Notes under the pieces: generated by a model
What the model saw: the letters and a program-made list of their open reading frames with translations, nothing else
Databases searched by the model: none
What the model was told of the DNA's origin: nothing
Origin: Paludibacteraceae bacterium
Lineage (GTDB): Bacteria; Bacteroidota; Bacteroidia; Bacteroidales; Paludibacteraceae
DNA length: 64,000 bases
Reading direction: 5' to 3'
NCBI GenBank assembly: GCA_017464475.1
Contig: JAFTZQ010000004.1
Location: 1 to 64,000, forward strand
Translations under genes and position numbers: made by a program
Shown: in pieces, positions 7,117-14,481 of the stretch
Layout of the letters: the number at the start of each line of letters is the position of its first letter
Position numbering within the stretch: the first letter of the stretch is position 1

Positions 7117-9056
7117 AGTCCTTCTTTGTCTAATTTAAGCATATGATAGAGCTCTTTGGTAGAGCCGTGTTCTACGAACTGGTCGTTCACACCGAGACGA
7201 ATGACGCGCGGTGTGTAGCCATGGTCCGCCATCCATTCCAATACAGCGGATCCTAATCCTCCTGCAATCATACCGTCTTCGGCGGTCACGATGGTTTGGT
7301 ATTTCTTCCCGACTTCGTGCAGGACCTCTTCGTCCAGCGGTTTGAGCCACCGCATATCGTAGTGCGCAAACACACCTCCCTCCCTTGAGGGGAGGGTCGG
7401 GGAGAGGTTTTCTATCGCTTCCGCCATGGTGTTTCCTATTGCGCCGATGGTCAGCACGGCTACGTCTTCTCCGTCCCTGAGTTTGACGCCTTTGCCGTAC
7501 TTTACTCCCTCCCTTGAGCGGGTGAAGAGCTCTGCTCGATCGGACTGCCGGTGGCCGTCCGTAGAACTCTCGGGGGTGGGGTTTGTCCTTCCTCTTGGAT
7601 ATCGAATCGCCACAGGTCCGTCCAGCTTCTCCGCAAGGGTGAGCATCTGTTTCAGATCCTCCGCTGTGCGCGGAGCGCAGATCTGTATGTTCGGAATAGG
7701 GCGCAAGTAAGAGAGGTCGAGCAGTCCATGGTGGGTAGCGCCATCGTTGCCGACGATACCTGCGCGGTCGATACAGAGCACTACGTGCAGGTTTTGGAGC
7801 GCCACGTCATGGACGATATTGTCGTATGCCCGTTGCAGGAAAGTGGAGTAGATGTTGCAATAAGGAATCATCCCTGCTTTCGCCAAACCTGCGCTGAAAG
7901 TGACCGCGTGTCCTTCGGCAATGCCGACATCAAAGACGCGATCCGGCAGCTCTTTCTGCATGATACTCATGCTACATCCGCTGGGCATAGCGGGCGTGAT
8001 ACCCACGATCTTCTCGTTCTGTTTCGCTAACTCCAAGAGCGTCTCGCCGAACACTTCCTGCCATAGTGGCGGAACGCTGACAGCTGACGGCTGAAGGCTT
8101 TGCCGCTCCCCTGTCTCCACATTGAATTCGCCCGGGGCATGCCAAACCGTTTGGTCGTTTTCCGCAGGCGCATAACCTTTGCCTTTCTTGGTGATGATAT
8201 GCAGCACTTTGGGGCCGCGGTGGTTCTTGATCTCGCTCAGGATACGCACGAGACCCACCACGTCGTGTCCGTCTGTCGGACCGAAATAGCGGATGTTGAG
8301 ACCCGTGAAGATATTACTGCTTTGTTTGGAGAATACCGCTTTGAGGCTGTTGTTGCGTCGCAGCATAGCGCGGCGTTTATGTTCGTCCACCAGATGCAGT
8401 TTTGCTGCAATCCGGTATAGATTCCATCTCCAGCGGTTGTATCGTTCGCTGGTCGTCAGATCGACCAGGTATTGGGTGAAACCGCCTTTGAGCGGGTCAA
8501 TCGCCATGTGATTATCGTTGAGGACGATAAGCAGGTTGTTTTTGTCCATCGAGGTGTTGTTCAGTCCCTCGAACGCCAAGCCGCCCGTCATCGCACCATC
8601 CCCAATAATGGCGACCACATTGCGGGTAATTTTTAAGTTTGAATTTTTAATCTCGAATTCATTCCCGATATCTATGCCGAGTGCGGCAGAGATAGAGTTG
8701 GAGGCATGCCCTGCGATGAAGGCATCGTATTCGCTCTCCGCCGGATTGGTGAAAGGCGAGAGCCCTTTGAACTGCCTGTTGGTATGAAAGCGGTCTCTCC
8801 GTCCGGTGAGAATCTTATGCGCGTACGCTTGGTGTCCCACGTCCCAAACCAGTTTGTCGTTCGGCGTATCGAACACATAGTGCAAGGCGACGGTCAGTTC
8901 GATCGTGCCTAATGAAGAAGCCAGATGCCCGGGGTTTTTGCTGAGCGCCTCAATGATAAACTGTCTCAATTCCGCGCACACCGACGGCAATTCCTCAAGC
9001 GGTACTTTCTTCAAATCCGCCGGTGAATCAATCTTATTGATATATCGATATTCCAT
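7083..9056 (-). CDS. dxs: 1-deoxy-D-xylulose-5-phosphate synthase
   Basis: Condenses pyruvate and glyceraldehyde-3-phosphate with thiamine diphosphate in the first step of the MEP isoprenoid pathway. GDGAMTGGLAFEGLNN (about residue 150) is the ThDP site, DRAGIVGNDGATHHG (about 430) the transketolase pyrimidine region, and a C-terminal transketolase domain follows. The protein is 657 residues, longer than the usual 620-640. The excess matches three in-frame repeats: family B (SLQPSAVSVPP) at the domain junction, a long family A (residues about 491-517) and a short family A (LSPTLPSREGG) in the C-terminal domain. It is first in the operon, with a -7 box at 9144-9152. Confidence 0.95.
   Translation of the reverse strand: MEYRYINKIDSPADLKKVPLEELPSVCAELRQFIIEALSKNPGHLASSLGTIELTVALHYVFDTPNDKLVWDVGHQAYAHKILTGRRDRFHTNRQFKGLSPFTNPAESEYDAFIAGHASNSISAALGIDIGNEFEIKNSNLKITRNVVAIIGDGAMTGGLAFEGLNNTSMDKNNLLIVLNDNHMAIDPLKGGFTQYLVDLTTSERYNRWRWNLYRIAAKLHLVDEHKRRAMLRRNNSLKAVFSKQSSNIFTGLNIRYFGPTDGHDVVGLVRILSEIKNHRGPKVLHIITKKGKGYAPAENDQTVWHAPGEFNVETGERQSLQPSAVSVPPLWQEVFGETLLELAKQNEKIVGITPAMPSGCSMSIMQKELPDRVFDVGIAEGHAVTFSAGLAKAGMIPYCNIYSTFLQRAYDNIVHDVALQNLHVVLCIDRAGIVGNDGATHHGLLDLSYLRPIPNIQICAPRTAEDLKQMLTLAEKLDGPVAIRYPRGRTNPTPESSTDGHRQSDRAELFTRSREGVKYGKGVKLRDGEDVAVLTIGAIGNTMAEAIENLSPTLPSREGGVFAHYDMRWLKPLDEEVLHEVGKKYQTIVTAEDGMIAGGLGSAVLEWMADHGYTPRVIRLGVNDQFVEHGSTKELYHMLKLDKEGLCESLLQVPVK
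7375..7409 (+). repeat. Family A repeat in dxs
   Basis: Full core and GGGGAGAGG tail in + orientation, gene on minus; read as LSPTLPSREGG. Confidence 0.87.
7504..7583 (+). repeat. Long family A element in dxs (A-L1)
   Basis: A family A 5' arm and G-rich 3' arm separated by a 45-nt insert (7523-7567). The insert is identical to that at 30482-30526 and alignable without gaps to 43107-43151. It has two hairpins: GAGC/GCTC, and a longer stem closing on GCC-GGT-GGC. It is translated in frame. Confidence 0.85.
8076..8099 (-). repeat. Family B repeat in dxs
   Basis: GCTGACAGCTGACGGCTGAA on the + strand; read on minus as LQPSAVS. Confidence 0.75.
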
Positions 9057-9110
9057 CTCTAAATCATTTCTAATTCATCTCTAATTCGTCTCTAAATCAT
9101 CTCTAAATCG
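9054..9110 (-). repeat. Family D simple repeat before dxs
   Basis: Degenerate 10-12-bp units of the type CATCTCTAA(A/T)T run from the dxs start codon upstream; they form most of the 5' leader. Confidence 0.6.
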
Positions 9111-9143
9111 TCCCATACGCGCATACTTACGCAATTTACGGCT

Positions 9144-9152
9144 GCAAAATTA
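9144..9152 (-). promoter_or_regulatory. -7 box of the dxs-coaE operon
   Basis: TAATTTTGC on the minus strand, about 90 nt upstream of dxs, followed by the AT-rich stretch common at such promoters. Confidence 0.6.
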
Positions 9153-9325
9153 CTGCTTTTTTTGCATATATGCAAATAAATTAGTGTTTTTTTATAAATT
9201 AGTTTTTTTTACATATTTCGGCACATAGCCGTCCTTTACATAGCCGTCCTCTTCGTCCTCTTCGTTTTGTTGGCGGGACTTCACTTCCGCCCTTTCTCTT
9301 TCTTCCCTTTCTCTTTTCTTCCCTT

Positions 9326-9358
9326 CTCCTCCCCTTGAGGGGGAGGGTCGGGGTGGGC
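9326..9358 (+). repeat. Family A repeat, intergenic
   Basis: CTCCCCTTGAGGGGGAGGG with GGGGTGGGC tail, + orientation, abutting the family C array. Confidence 0.85.
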
Positions 9359-9360
9359 TT

Positions 9361-9454
9361 TGCATGCTGTCATCTATTAGTGATTCTTTAGTGATTCATA
9401 GGTGATTCATAGGTGATTCATAGGTGATTCGTAGGTTAGTAAGCGAATCACAAG
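9361..9454 (+). repeat. Family C 11-bp iteron array, copy 1
   Basis: Starts TGCATGCTGT, then six 11-bp units (GTGATTCTTTA, GTGATTCATAG and variants) and ends AGGTTAGTAAGCG. Same boundaries as the arrays at 30543 and 57925. Confidence 0.8.
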
Positions 9455-9466
9455 CATACCTCAGTA

Positions 9467-9519
9467 TGTAGTGTACCCCGTTTTTTGGACACTTTAATTG
9501 ATTTATTATGAGAAAGAAA
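9467..9519 (+). mobile_element. Solo left end of the IS3-family element
   Basis: Exact 53-bp copy, inverted, of 84-136: terminus plus ATGAGAAAGAAA of orfA, then divergence and a stop within a few codons. No right end or orfB follows, so it is a relic. Confidence 0.75.
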
Positions 9520-9608
9520 AAAATCTCATAACCGCCCCATGAACCACGTTCAGACGCAATAAACAACGAAAAAAAGCATAAAGATTTGCACATGTCCCCA
9601 AAAAGTAG

Positions 9609-9617
9609 TAATTTTGC
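9609..9617 (+). promoter_or_regulatory. -7 box of the MurF-Alr gene
   Basis: TAATTTTGC about 20 nt before the ATG at 9638. It overlaps an in-frame TTG, which is therefore not the start. Confidence 0.6.
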
Positions 9618-9637
9618 AGTCGCAAAAGTTATTTATC

Positions 9638-11485
9638 ATGAAATTATCTGAGATCAAACAAGTTATAGGGTCGATTGCCCATGTGGAAGGACCGGACGAG
9701 CTGGAGATACGGCATCTGAGTATTGATAGCCGTCAGCCGTCAGCCGAAGATACGTTGTTTTTTGCGATCAAGACGGCGAAGAACGACGGAGCAAAATACA
9801 TCCCCGACTTGCGGGAAAAAGGCGTGCAGGCTTTTGTAACCGGCGATAGTATAGCTGCGTTGCAGGCACTCGCGGCGCATGTGCGGGCGCAGTTCAAAGG
9901 AACCGTGATCGGTATTACCGGTTCGAACGGAAAGACTGTGGTGAAGGAATGGTTGTATCAGCTGCTCAAAGACGACTACACCATCATCCGTTCGCCCAAA
10001 TCGTATAACTCGCAGATCGGCGTGCCCCTCTCCGTCTGGCAATTGGAATCATACCTCTCTCCCTTGAGGGACGGTCTGAAAAAGCCTCTCCTTTGCCTCT
10101 TTGAGGCTGGAATCAGCCAGCCGGGCGAGATGGAGAGACTGGAACCGATCATTCGTCCGACCATAGGCGTAATCACGTACATCGGGCACGAACATGACGA
10201 GAACTTCGTCTCGCTGGAACAGAAACGAGCGGAGAAGATGAAACTGTTTGTTCACTCGGAGCAGATCATCGAAGATCCGACGCACCAGAACGTGCGGACG
10301 TGCGCGGCTGTGATGCGGGCATTGGGTTACGACGAGGAGTTGATCGCTTCGCGTATCCTGCACCAGACGCACGAGACGGTGCTCAAAGTGAACCTCTCTG
10401 CGCTGGTGGAGAATGTGCGCTATTTCCGCGGGTTGCTGAAGCCGGAGACGAAGCTGACATGCATGGTAAAAGCGTTCGCGTACGGAGCAGGAAGCGTCGA
10501 AGTGTCCAAAGCGCTCCAAGCAAGCGGAATGGTGGATTACTTGGCGGTCGCTGTGGCAGACGAAGGGGTAGAGTTGCGCAAGGCAGGAATCACGCTGCCG
10601 ATCATTATTATGGATCCCGAAGTAGCTGCGATGGACTTGATTCTGGAGAATAACTTGGAGCCGAACGTCTATAGCCATCAGTCGCTGAAGACCGTAATCG
10701 CAGCAGCGGAGGCAAAAGGGCTGGAGCATGTGCCGATTCATATCAAGATCGACTCCGGCATGCACCGGTTGGGTTTCTACAAAGAGGATATTCCTTGGCT
10801 GCTGGAGAAATTGAAGGCACACAAGGCTGTGCGCGTGGCGTCCGTCTTCTCGCATCTGGCAGGTAGCGACGAAGCGCAGTTTGACGCGTTCACGATGGAC
10901 CAGATACGCTATTTCGACGACTGTGCCGAGACGCTGATACATGCACCCTCCCTTGAGGGGAGGGGTGGGGAGGGGTTCCCTATTTTAAAACATATCCTCA
11001 ACTCCGCCGGTATAGAACGCTTCACGGACTACCAGTTCGATATGTGCCGTTTGGGAATCGGTCTGTACGGTTTCTCGTTCGCCGGAGCGAAGCTGCGCAA
11101 TGTGTGTTCGCTGGAGACGACCATCCTGTCCGTCAAGACGGTCAAGGCGGGCGAGACGATCGGTTACGGACGTCACACCAAGCTGGAGGAAGACCGCACG
11201 ATCGCTGTGATCCCAATCGGTTACGCCGATGGTTTCGACCGGCGCTTCTCCAATTATGGCGGCGAAGTGTGGCTGCGCGGCAAACGCTGTCCGGTAGTCG
11301 GCAACGTCTGCATGGACCAAGCTATGATCGATGTAACCGGAACAGATGCACGTCCCGGAGATCCGGTGGAGGTCTTCGGCGAGCACGTGACGCTGCAGGA
11401 ACTCGCCGATAAATTAGGAACAATTACCTACGAAATTTTAACTTCTGTCAGCCGCCGTGTCCAACGTCTCTATTTCTACGAATAA
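9638..11485 (+). CDS. alr: MurF-Alr fusion with a drastically shortened MurF half
   Basis: Residues 1-244 are MurF-like: Mur-ligase N domain, GITGSNGKT P-loop, the SPKSYNSQIGVP segment and part of the central domain. Residues 245-615 are a full alanine racemase: ETVLKVNLSALV start, CMVKAFAYGAGS with the PLP lysine near 280, IKIDSGMHRLGF, and VGNVCMDQAMIDVT. Bacteroidetes fusions are normally about 820 residues. Here the rest of the MurF central domain and the whole C-terminal ligase domain are missing, without any frameshift. I infer racemase activity is kept and MurF ligation lost, so another murF should exist. The ATG at 9638 is chosen because TTG 9614 lies in the -7 box. Repeats A (10945, partial 10053) and B (9726) are in frame. 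Confidence 0.88.
   Translation: MKLSEIKQVIGSIAHVEGPDELEIRHLSIDSRQPSAEDTLFFAIKTAKNDGAKYIPDLREKGVQAFVTGDSIAALQALAAHVRAQFKGTVIGITGSNGKTVVKEWLYQLLKDDYTIIRSPKSYNSQIGVPLSVWQLESYLSPLRDGLKKPLLCLFEAGISQPGEMERLEPIIRPTIGVITYIGHEHDENFVSLEQKRAEKMKLFVHSEQIIEDPTHQNVRTCAAVMRALGYDEELIASRILHQTHETVLKVNLSALVENVRYFRGLLKPETKLTCMVKAFAYGAGSVEVSKALQASGMVDYLAVAVADEGVELRKAGITLPIIIMDPEVAAMDLILENNLEPNVYSHQSLKTVIAAAEAKGLEHVPIHIKIDSGMHRLGFYKEDIPWLLEKLKAHKAVRVASVFSHLAGSDEAQFDAFTMDQIRYFDDCAETLIHAPSLEGRGGEGFPILKHILNSAGIERFTDYQFDMCRLGIGLYGFSFAGAKLRNVCSLETTILSVKTVKAGETIGYGRHTKLEEDRTIAVIPIGYADGFDRRFSNYGGEVWLRGKRCPVVGNVCMDQAMIDVTGTDARPGDPVEVFGEHVTLQELADKLGTITYEILTSVSRRVQRLYFYE
9726..9748 (+). repeat. Family B repeat in the MurF half
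   Basis: GCCGTCAGCCGTCAGCCGAA; read as DSRQPSAED. Confidence 0.7.
10053..10073 (+). repeat. Partial family A repeat
   Basis: CCTCTCTCCCTTGAGGGACG keeps the TTGAGGG core but lacks the full tail; read as YLSPLRDG. Possibly a decayed copy. Confidence 0.45.
10945..10977 (+). repeat. Family A repeat in the alanine racemase half
   Basis: Full core and GGGGAGGGG tail, + orientation, read as APSLEGRGGEGF between two racemase secondary-structure elements. Confidence 0.87.
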
Positions 11486-12251
11486 ACTGACCATCGGCTA
11501 TGTTGACAGAGGTCGAAAACCATCAGCTGTCAGCCGTCAGAAGATAGTGCAAGCCGATCTCACTTTCTCGCTCTATGAGGGCGAGATGGTGTGTATGCTG
11601 GGCCCGAATGGATGCGGCAAGTCCACGTTGTTGCGCACCCTCGCAGGGCTACAGCCGGCGCTGGAGGGAAGCTATCAGTTGTCATCTAACTCAGACCTGC
11701 ATCAGAAAGCAGAAAAGAGTGTGGCTCTGGTGTTGACGGAGCGGATGTCGATGGAGAACACGACAGTACACGACGTGGTCGCGATGGGTCGGTATCCCTA
11801 TACTTCGTTTCTGGACGGACTGTCGGACGAGGATGAACGGATAATTGAAGCGTCATTGGAGCATGTTGGTTTCTCTTCCCCCTCCCTTGAGGGGAGGGAC
11901 GGGGTGGGGTTCTCTTTCTTCAACGCCCATTCGGACGGTGAGAAACAGCGGATCTTGATAGCTAAAGCGTTGGCGCAACAGACGCCGATCATTCTCTTGG
12001 ACGAGCCCACGGCGCATTTGGATCTGCCTCACAGGATCTTAGTGCTGAGGCTGTTACGCCAACTGGCGCACGAGCAAGGAAAAACAGTCCTGATCTCGAC
12101 GCACGAACTGGATCTGGCTCTCACGTTGAGCGACCGGATTCTGCTGATGACACCCGGCAAAGGTGTGCAGTTAGACACGGCGGAAGAGTTAAAAAAGAAA
12201 GACGCTTTTACCTCAGCTTTCGGCATGGATATCTTCCACCCGCTCGGCTAA
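11457..12251 (+). CDS. ABC transporter ATPase, FecE/BtuD type
   Basis: 264-residue cytoplasmic ATPase of the iron-siderophore/heme/cobalamin importer type. Walker A GPNGCGKST is at residues 49-57, a modified signature reads AHSDGEKQR, Walker B ILLDEPTAHLD is near 178-188, and the H-loop is STHELDLAL. It overlaps the end of the alr gene by 29 bp and runs into the convergent methyltransferase by 39 bp. No permease or binding protein lies nearby, so its partners must be encoded elsewhere. Two in-frame repeats are present: family B (RKPSAVSRQK) between the first strands, and family A (SSPSLEGRDGVGF) directly before the signature motif, a region normally sensitive to length. Confidence 0.88.
   Translation: MSNVSISTNKLTIGYVDRGRKPSAVSRQKIVQADLTFSLYEGEMVCMLGPNGCGKSTLLRTLAGLQPALEGSYQLSSNSDLHQKAEKSVALVLTERMSMENTTVHDVVAMGRYPYTSFLDGLSDEDERIIEASLEHVGFSSPSLEGRDGVGFSFFNAHSDGEKQRILIAKALAQQTPIILLDEPTAHLDLPHRILVLRLLRQLAHEQGKTVLISTHELDLALTLSDRILLMTPGKGVQLDTAEELKKKDAFTSAFGMDIFHPLG
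11519..11544 (+). repeat. Family B repeat in the ABC ATPase gene
   Basis: CATCAGCTGTCAGCCGTCAG; read as KPSAVSRQK. Confidence 0.75.
11878..11911 (+). repeat. Family A repeat in the ABC ATPase gene
   Basis: Full core and GGGGTGGGG tail, + orientation; read as SPSLEGRDGVGF just ahead of the ABC signature. Confidence 0.87.
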
Positions 12252-13478
12252 GAAAACAGTGGGTTTGCCTGCCACTCGGCATGCAATGACATAGGCTGTA
12301 CCTCCGTCGCGGAAGTGCAGCTTTTTCTTTAACTGCTCCGGTGTAAGCGGGTAGTTGCGGGTGAGAACGTTCGCTTGCTTATCTTTTGCCCCTTTAGGGG
12401 AAAGTTGGAAAGGGGCTTCTTTTATGCGCCAGACGCGTCCGGGGAAGTTCTCTACGAGAGTATTGGAAGTGTATAGATGGGTGTTCGGATCCAATTTCTG
12501 TAACCCGAAACGCGCGGCAATAAGCTTGTACGCACCGGCTTTGAGGATAGCAGCGTTGGGTTCATAGAGAAAAGCCCCCTCCAACTCCCCCTGAAAGGGG
12601 AGAGAAATTGCCTCTCGCTCTTCCTCTCGAGTGAAAGTGAATGCCTGCTCCTTTTTTGATAGATCGATGGCGGTAATCGTCGGTTCAGTCTCTCGAAAGT
12701 TCGATAAATCGGTATATCGATGCATTGATATATCGGTATTCCGACTCAGCAACAAAACCTCTTTCACTTCGTTCTTGACAGCTACGATATACACATCCCA
12801 AATGATGCCTGAATGCTGAGTGCTGACGGCTGACAGCTCTTTTATCGCTTGCGTCAAGTCCAGCATCGGCGAGAGTTTGAGTAGAATCCGTCCGTCCGGG
12901 TCAAGGTGGGTCAACAGCGAGGGCAATAACTCTACGACATTGGGAGTGCAGTCCGCCAGCCGGAAGACTTTGCCGCCATGGCTGTCTCGCCGCGCAGGGT
13001 CGAGGAAAATTAAATGGACGCCCCCCTCAATCCCCCCATGGAGGGGGGAAGATAAGAATGCTTCGGCGGAGGTGTTATGGACGGAGATATTTTTGTGCGC
13101 GAGGGCGAAGTTATGCGCGGCAATGCGGCATAGTTCGGCGTTTTGCTCGACGTAGTCGGTGTGCGCGAAGAGTTCGGAGAGAAAGAATGTGTCCACACCG
13201 TAGCCGCCGGTTAAATCAAGACAAGTACCATTGGACCAAGTACCAAGTGCAATTTGCGCTTTATATCGGGCGGTGAGTTCGGAGGAACATTGTTCGCAGG
13301 AGAGACGGACGGGATACCACCAATCGTCTATGGCAGCAAAAGTGGGTAACTTGTCGGCTGTTCGTTCGCGCCCTTCGACTTGCTGCAAAAACCACCGCCA
13401 TTCCTCGTCGGAGAGATGGCGATAGCGGTCGCGTTGCAGCGCAAGTTGCTCAATGGATATGTTGGAGTGCTGCCCCAC
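12213..13478 (-). CDS. THUMP-like class I SAM methyltransferase (PG_1098 type)
   Basis: 421 residues, with a Rossmann methyltransferase core: LDLTGGYGVDTFFLSELF near residue 90 (SAM binding) and IFLDPARRD near 160. It ends with the ferredoxin-like and THUMP-like C-terminal domains typical of the Bacteroidetes PG_1098 family, probably an RNA-modifying enzyme of unknown target. The gene is the most repeat-laden of the window: three family A' elements, one family B (ELSAVSTQHSG) and a GTACCAAGTGC family D patch next to the SAM motif, all in frame. Its 5' end overlaps the SpoIID-like gene by 29 bp and its 3' end converges on the ABC ATPase. Confidence 0.85.
   Translation of the reverse strand: MGQHSNISIEQLALQRDRYRHLSDEEWRWFLQQVEGRERTADKLPTFAAIDDWWYPVRLSCEQCSSELTARYKAQIALGTWSNGTCLDLTGGYGVDTFFLSELFAHTDYVEQNAELCRIAAHNFALAHKNISVHNTSAEAFLSSPLHGGIEGGVHLIFLDPARRDSHGGKVFRLADCTPNVVELLPSLLTHLDPDGRILLKLSPMLDLTQAIKELSAVSTQHSGIIWDVYIVAVKNEVKEVLLLSRNTDISMHRYTDLSNFRETEPTITAIDLSKKEQAFTFTREEEREAISLPFQGELEGAFLYEPNAAILKAGAYKLIAARFGLQKLDPNTHLYTSNTLVENFPGRVWRIKEAPFQLSPKGAKDKQANVLTRNYPLTPEQLKKKLHFRDGGTAYVIACRVAGKPTVFLAERVEDIHAES
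12389..12417 (+). repeat. Family A' element
   Basis: CCCCTTTAGGGGAAAGTTGG then AAAGGGGCTT. Related to A but with a TTTA centre. Translated in the methyltransferase as PFQLSPKGAKD. Confidence 0.65.
12574..12606 (-). repeat. Family A' element
   Basis: Same type as 12389 but opposite orientation (GCCCCCTCCAACTCCCCCTG on + ). Encodes FQGELEGAF. Confidence 0.65.
12809..12840 (-). repeat. Family B repeat in the methyltransferase gene
   Basis: CTGAGTGCTGACGGCTGACA on +, read on minus as ELSAVSTQHSG. Confidence 0.75.
13019..13050 (-). repeat. Family A' element
   Basis: CCCCCCTCAATCCCCCCATG then GAGGGGGGAA. Encodes SPLHGGIEGG in the loop before the DPARRD strand. Confidence 0.6.
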
Positions 13479-14481
13479 GGTAGTAATAAACTAATATTTC
13501 TTCGTAAGTCTTGCCTTCCGTCGCCATGGCCGCTGCGCCTATTTGGCACAATCCTGCGCCGTGACCCCAACCGTGACCGCGAAGTACGAAGGACGAAGGT
13601 CCTTTCTCCACGTCGAACCAAGAGCTATAGAGGCAACTGCGGCTAAGCCAGAGGCGGATTTTGAGCTCTTTGCCGATAATTTCGGTATGCTTGGTACCCA
13701 CTATTTTGAGTTGGTAAATACGTCCCGAAGCGCCTCGTTTGAGAGGTATAATGTCTAGGATTGACCCGAAGTCGATACCAGATTTAGAGCGGATGATGTC
13801 GCCCAGCTCTTCAGCGGTATAGGAGACCTTCCAATCGTGGAAATCCGTGGTCTCTTGGTCGTAGTCATTGAGGGATGTCCGAAGGACGGAAGTACCATTT
13901 ACGAGGGATTTGCGAATGTACGCAGGGTTGCAGTACGGACATTCGACGGAGCGGATATAGGGCACGTTGATGTCTTCCCAGCACGTGCTCCAGATCTCGG
14001 TTTTTCCTCCGCAGCACTTATGATAGCGGCAGTCGCACACTTTGCCATCGTACATCAACACTTGTCCGGCAGTCGCCCGCACGGCTTCTACAGCGCGTTC
14101 GCTCATCCGTCGCAGCCCTTCGTAGCGTTGGCAATGGTCGTCGGCACAGACATGAAACCCTTCATGACTGGGGTTTTCCATTGCGCGAATAGCCCAAGAG
14201 CGGGAAATGATCGCGTGCGCTTTGAGCAATTCCATCGGACTGTTGGCGTTCATTTCGGAGGAAATGACCGAACAGAGGTAGTCCTCCAGATCAATGGTGT
14301 TGATGGCTGTTTGGGTACCGTCCGGGTTATGACAGATCTCCAGCGTGCCCGCGAACTCTTGGTCCTCGTGCCGGTCCCAATGAAAACCGATGCCGATCCG
14401 CACGTTTTTCAGCACGAACGTGTGTTCCCGCTGCTCAAAATCAATATGAGGGGCGGTAAGGATGCCAATGCGGATATTCAT
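13450..14481 (-). CDS. SpoIID/LytB domain protein
   Basis: 343 residues. The segment SSEMNANSPMELLKAHAIIS and the C-terminal RGHGWGHGAGLCQIGA (near residue 297) are the SpoIID family hallmarks; SpoIID is a peptidoglycan lytic transglycosylase in spore formers. Bacteroidetes are not spore formers, and here the gene sits between a glycosyltransferase and an RNA methyltransferase, downstream of an amino-sugar kinase-like gene, so a cell-wall role is plausible. No signal peptide is evident at the chosen start (MNIRIGILTAPHIDF), which is unusual for a wall enzyme. No repeat interrupts it. Confidence 0.87.
   Translation of the reverse strand: MNIRIGILTAPHIDFEQREHTFVLKNVRIGIGFHWDRHEDQEFAGTLEICHNPDGTQTAINTIDLEDYLCSVISSEMNANSPMELLKAHAIISRSWAIRAMENPSHEGFHVCADDHCQRYEGLRRMSERAVEAVRATAGQVLMYDGKVCDCRYHKCCGGKTEIWSTCWEDINVPYIRSVECPYCNPAYIRKSLVNGTSVLRTSLNDYDQETTDFHDWKVSYTAEELGDIIRSKSGIDFGSILDIIPLKRGASGRIYQLKIVGTKHTEIIGKELKIRLWLSRSCLYSSWFDVEKGPSSFVLRGHGWGHGAGLCQIGAAAMATEGKTYEEILVYYYRGAALQHIH

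Larger units (their letters stand above)
9057..9637. other. Divergent intergenic region with repeats A, C, D and an IS end
   Basis: No gene seen. In order: family D repeats and the dxs promoter, a pyrimidine-rich stretch with repeated TAGCCGTCCT, family A (9326-9358), family C array (9361-9454), a 53-bp solo IS end (9467-9519), and the promoter of the MurF-Alr gene. Confidence 0.7.

Noticed and set aside
5803..7146. 447-codon open frame on + opposite trkA
   Set aside because: Shadow of a clear TrkA; no family motifs and no upstream promoter.
9361..9454. CRISPR-like array in the GTGATTC repeats
   Set aside because: The units are contiguous 11-mers without unique spacers, and no cas genes are present.
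9614..9637. TTG start eight codons upstream in the MurF-Alr gene
   Set aside because: The TTG is part of the -7 promoter box TAATTTTGC, so it would not be transcribed.
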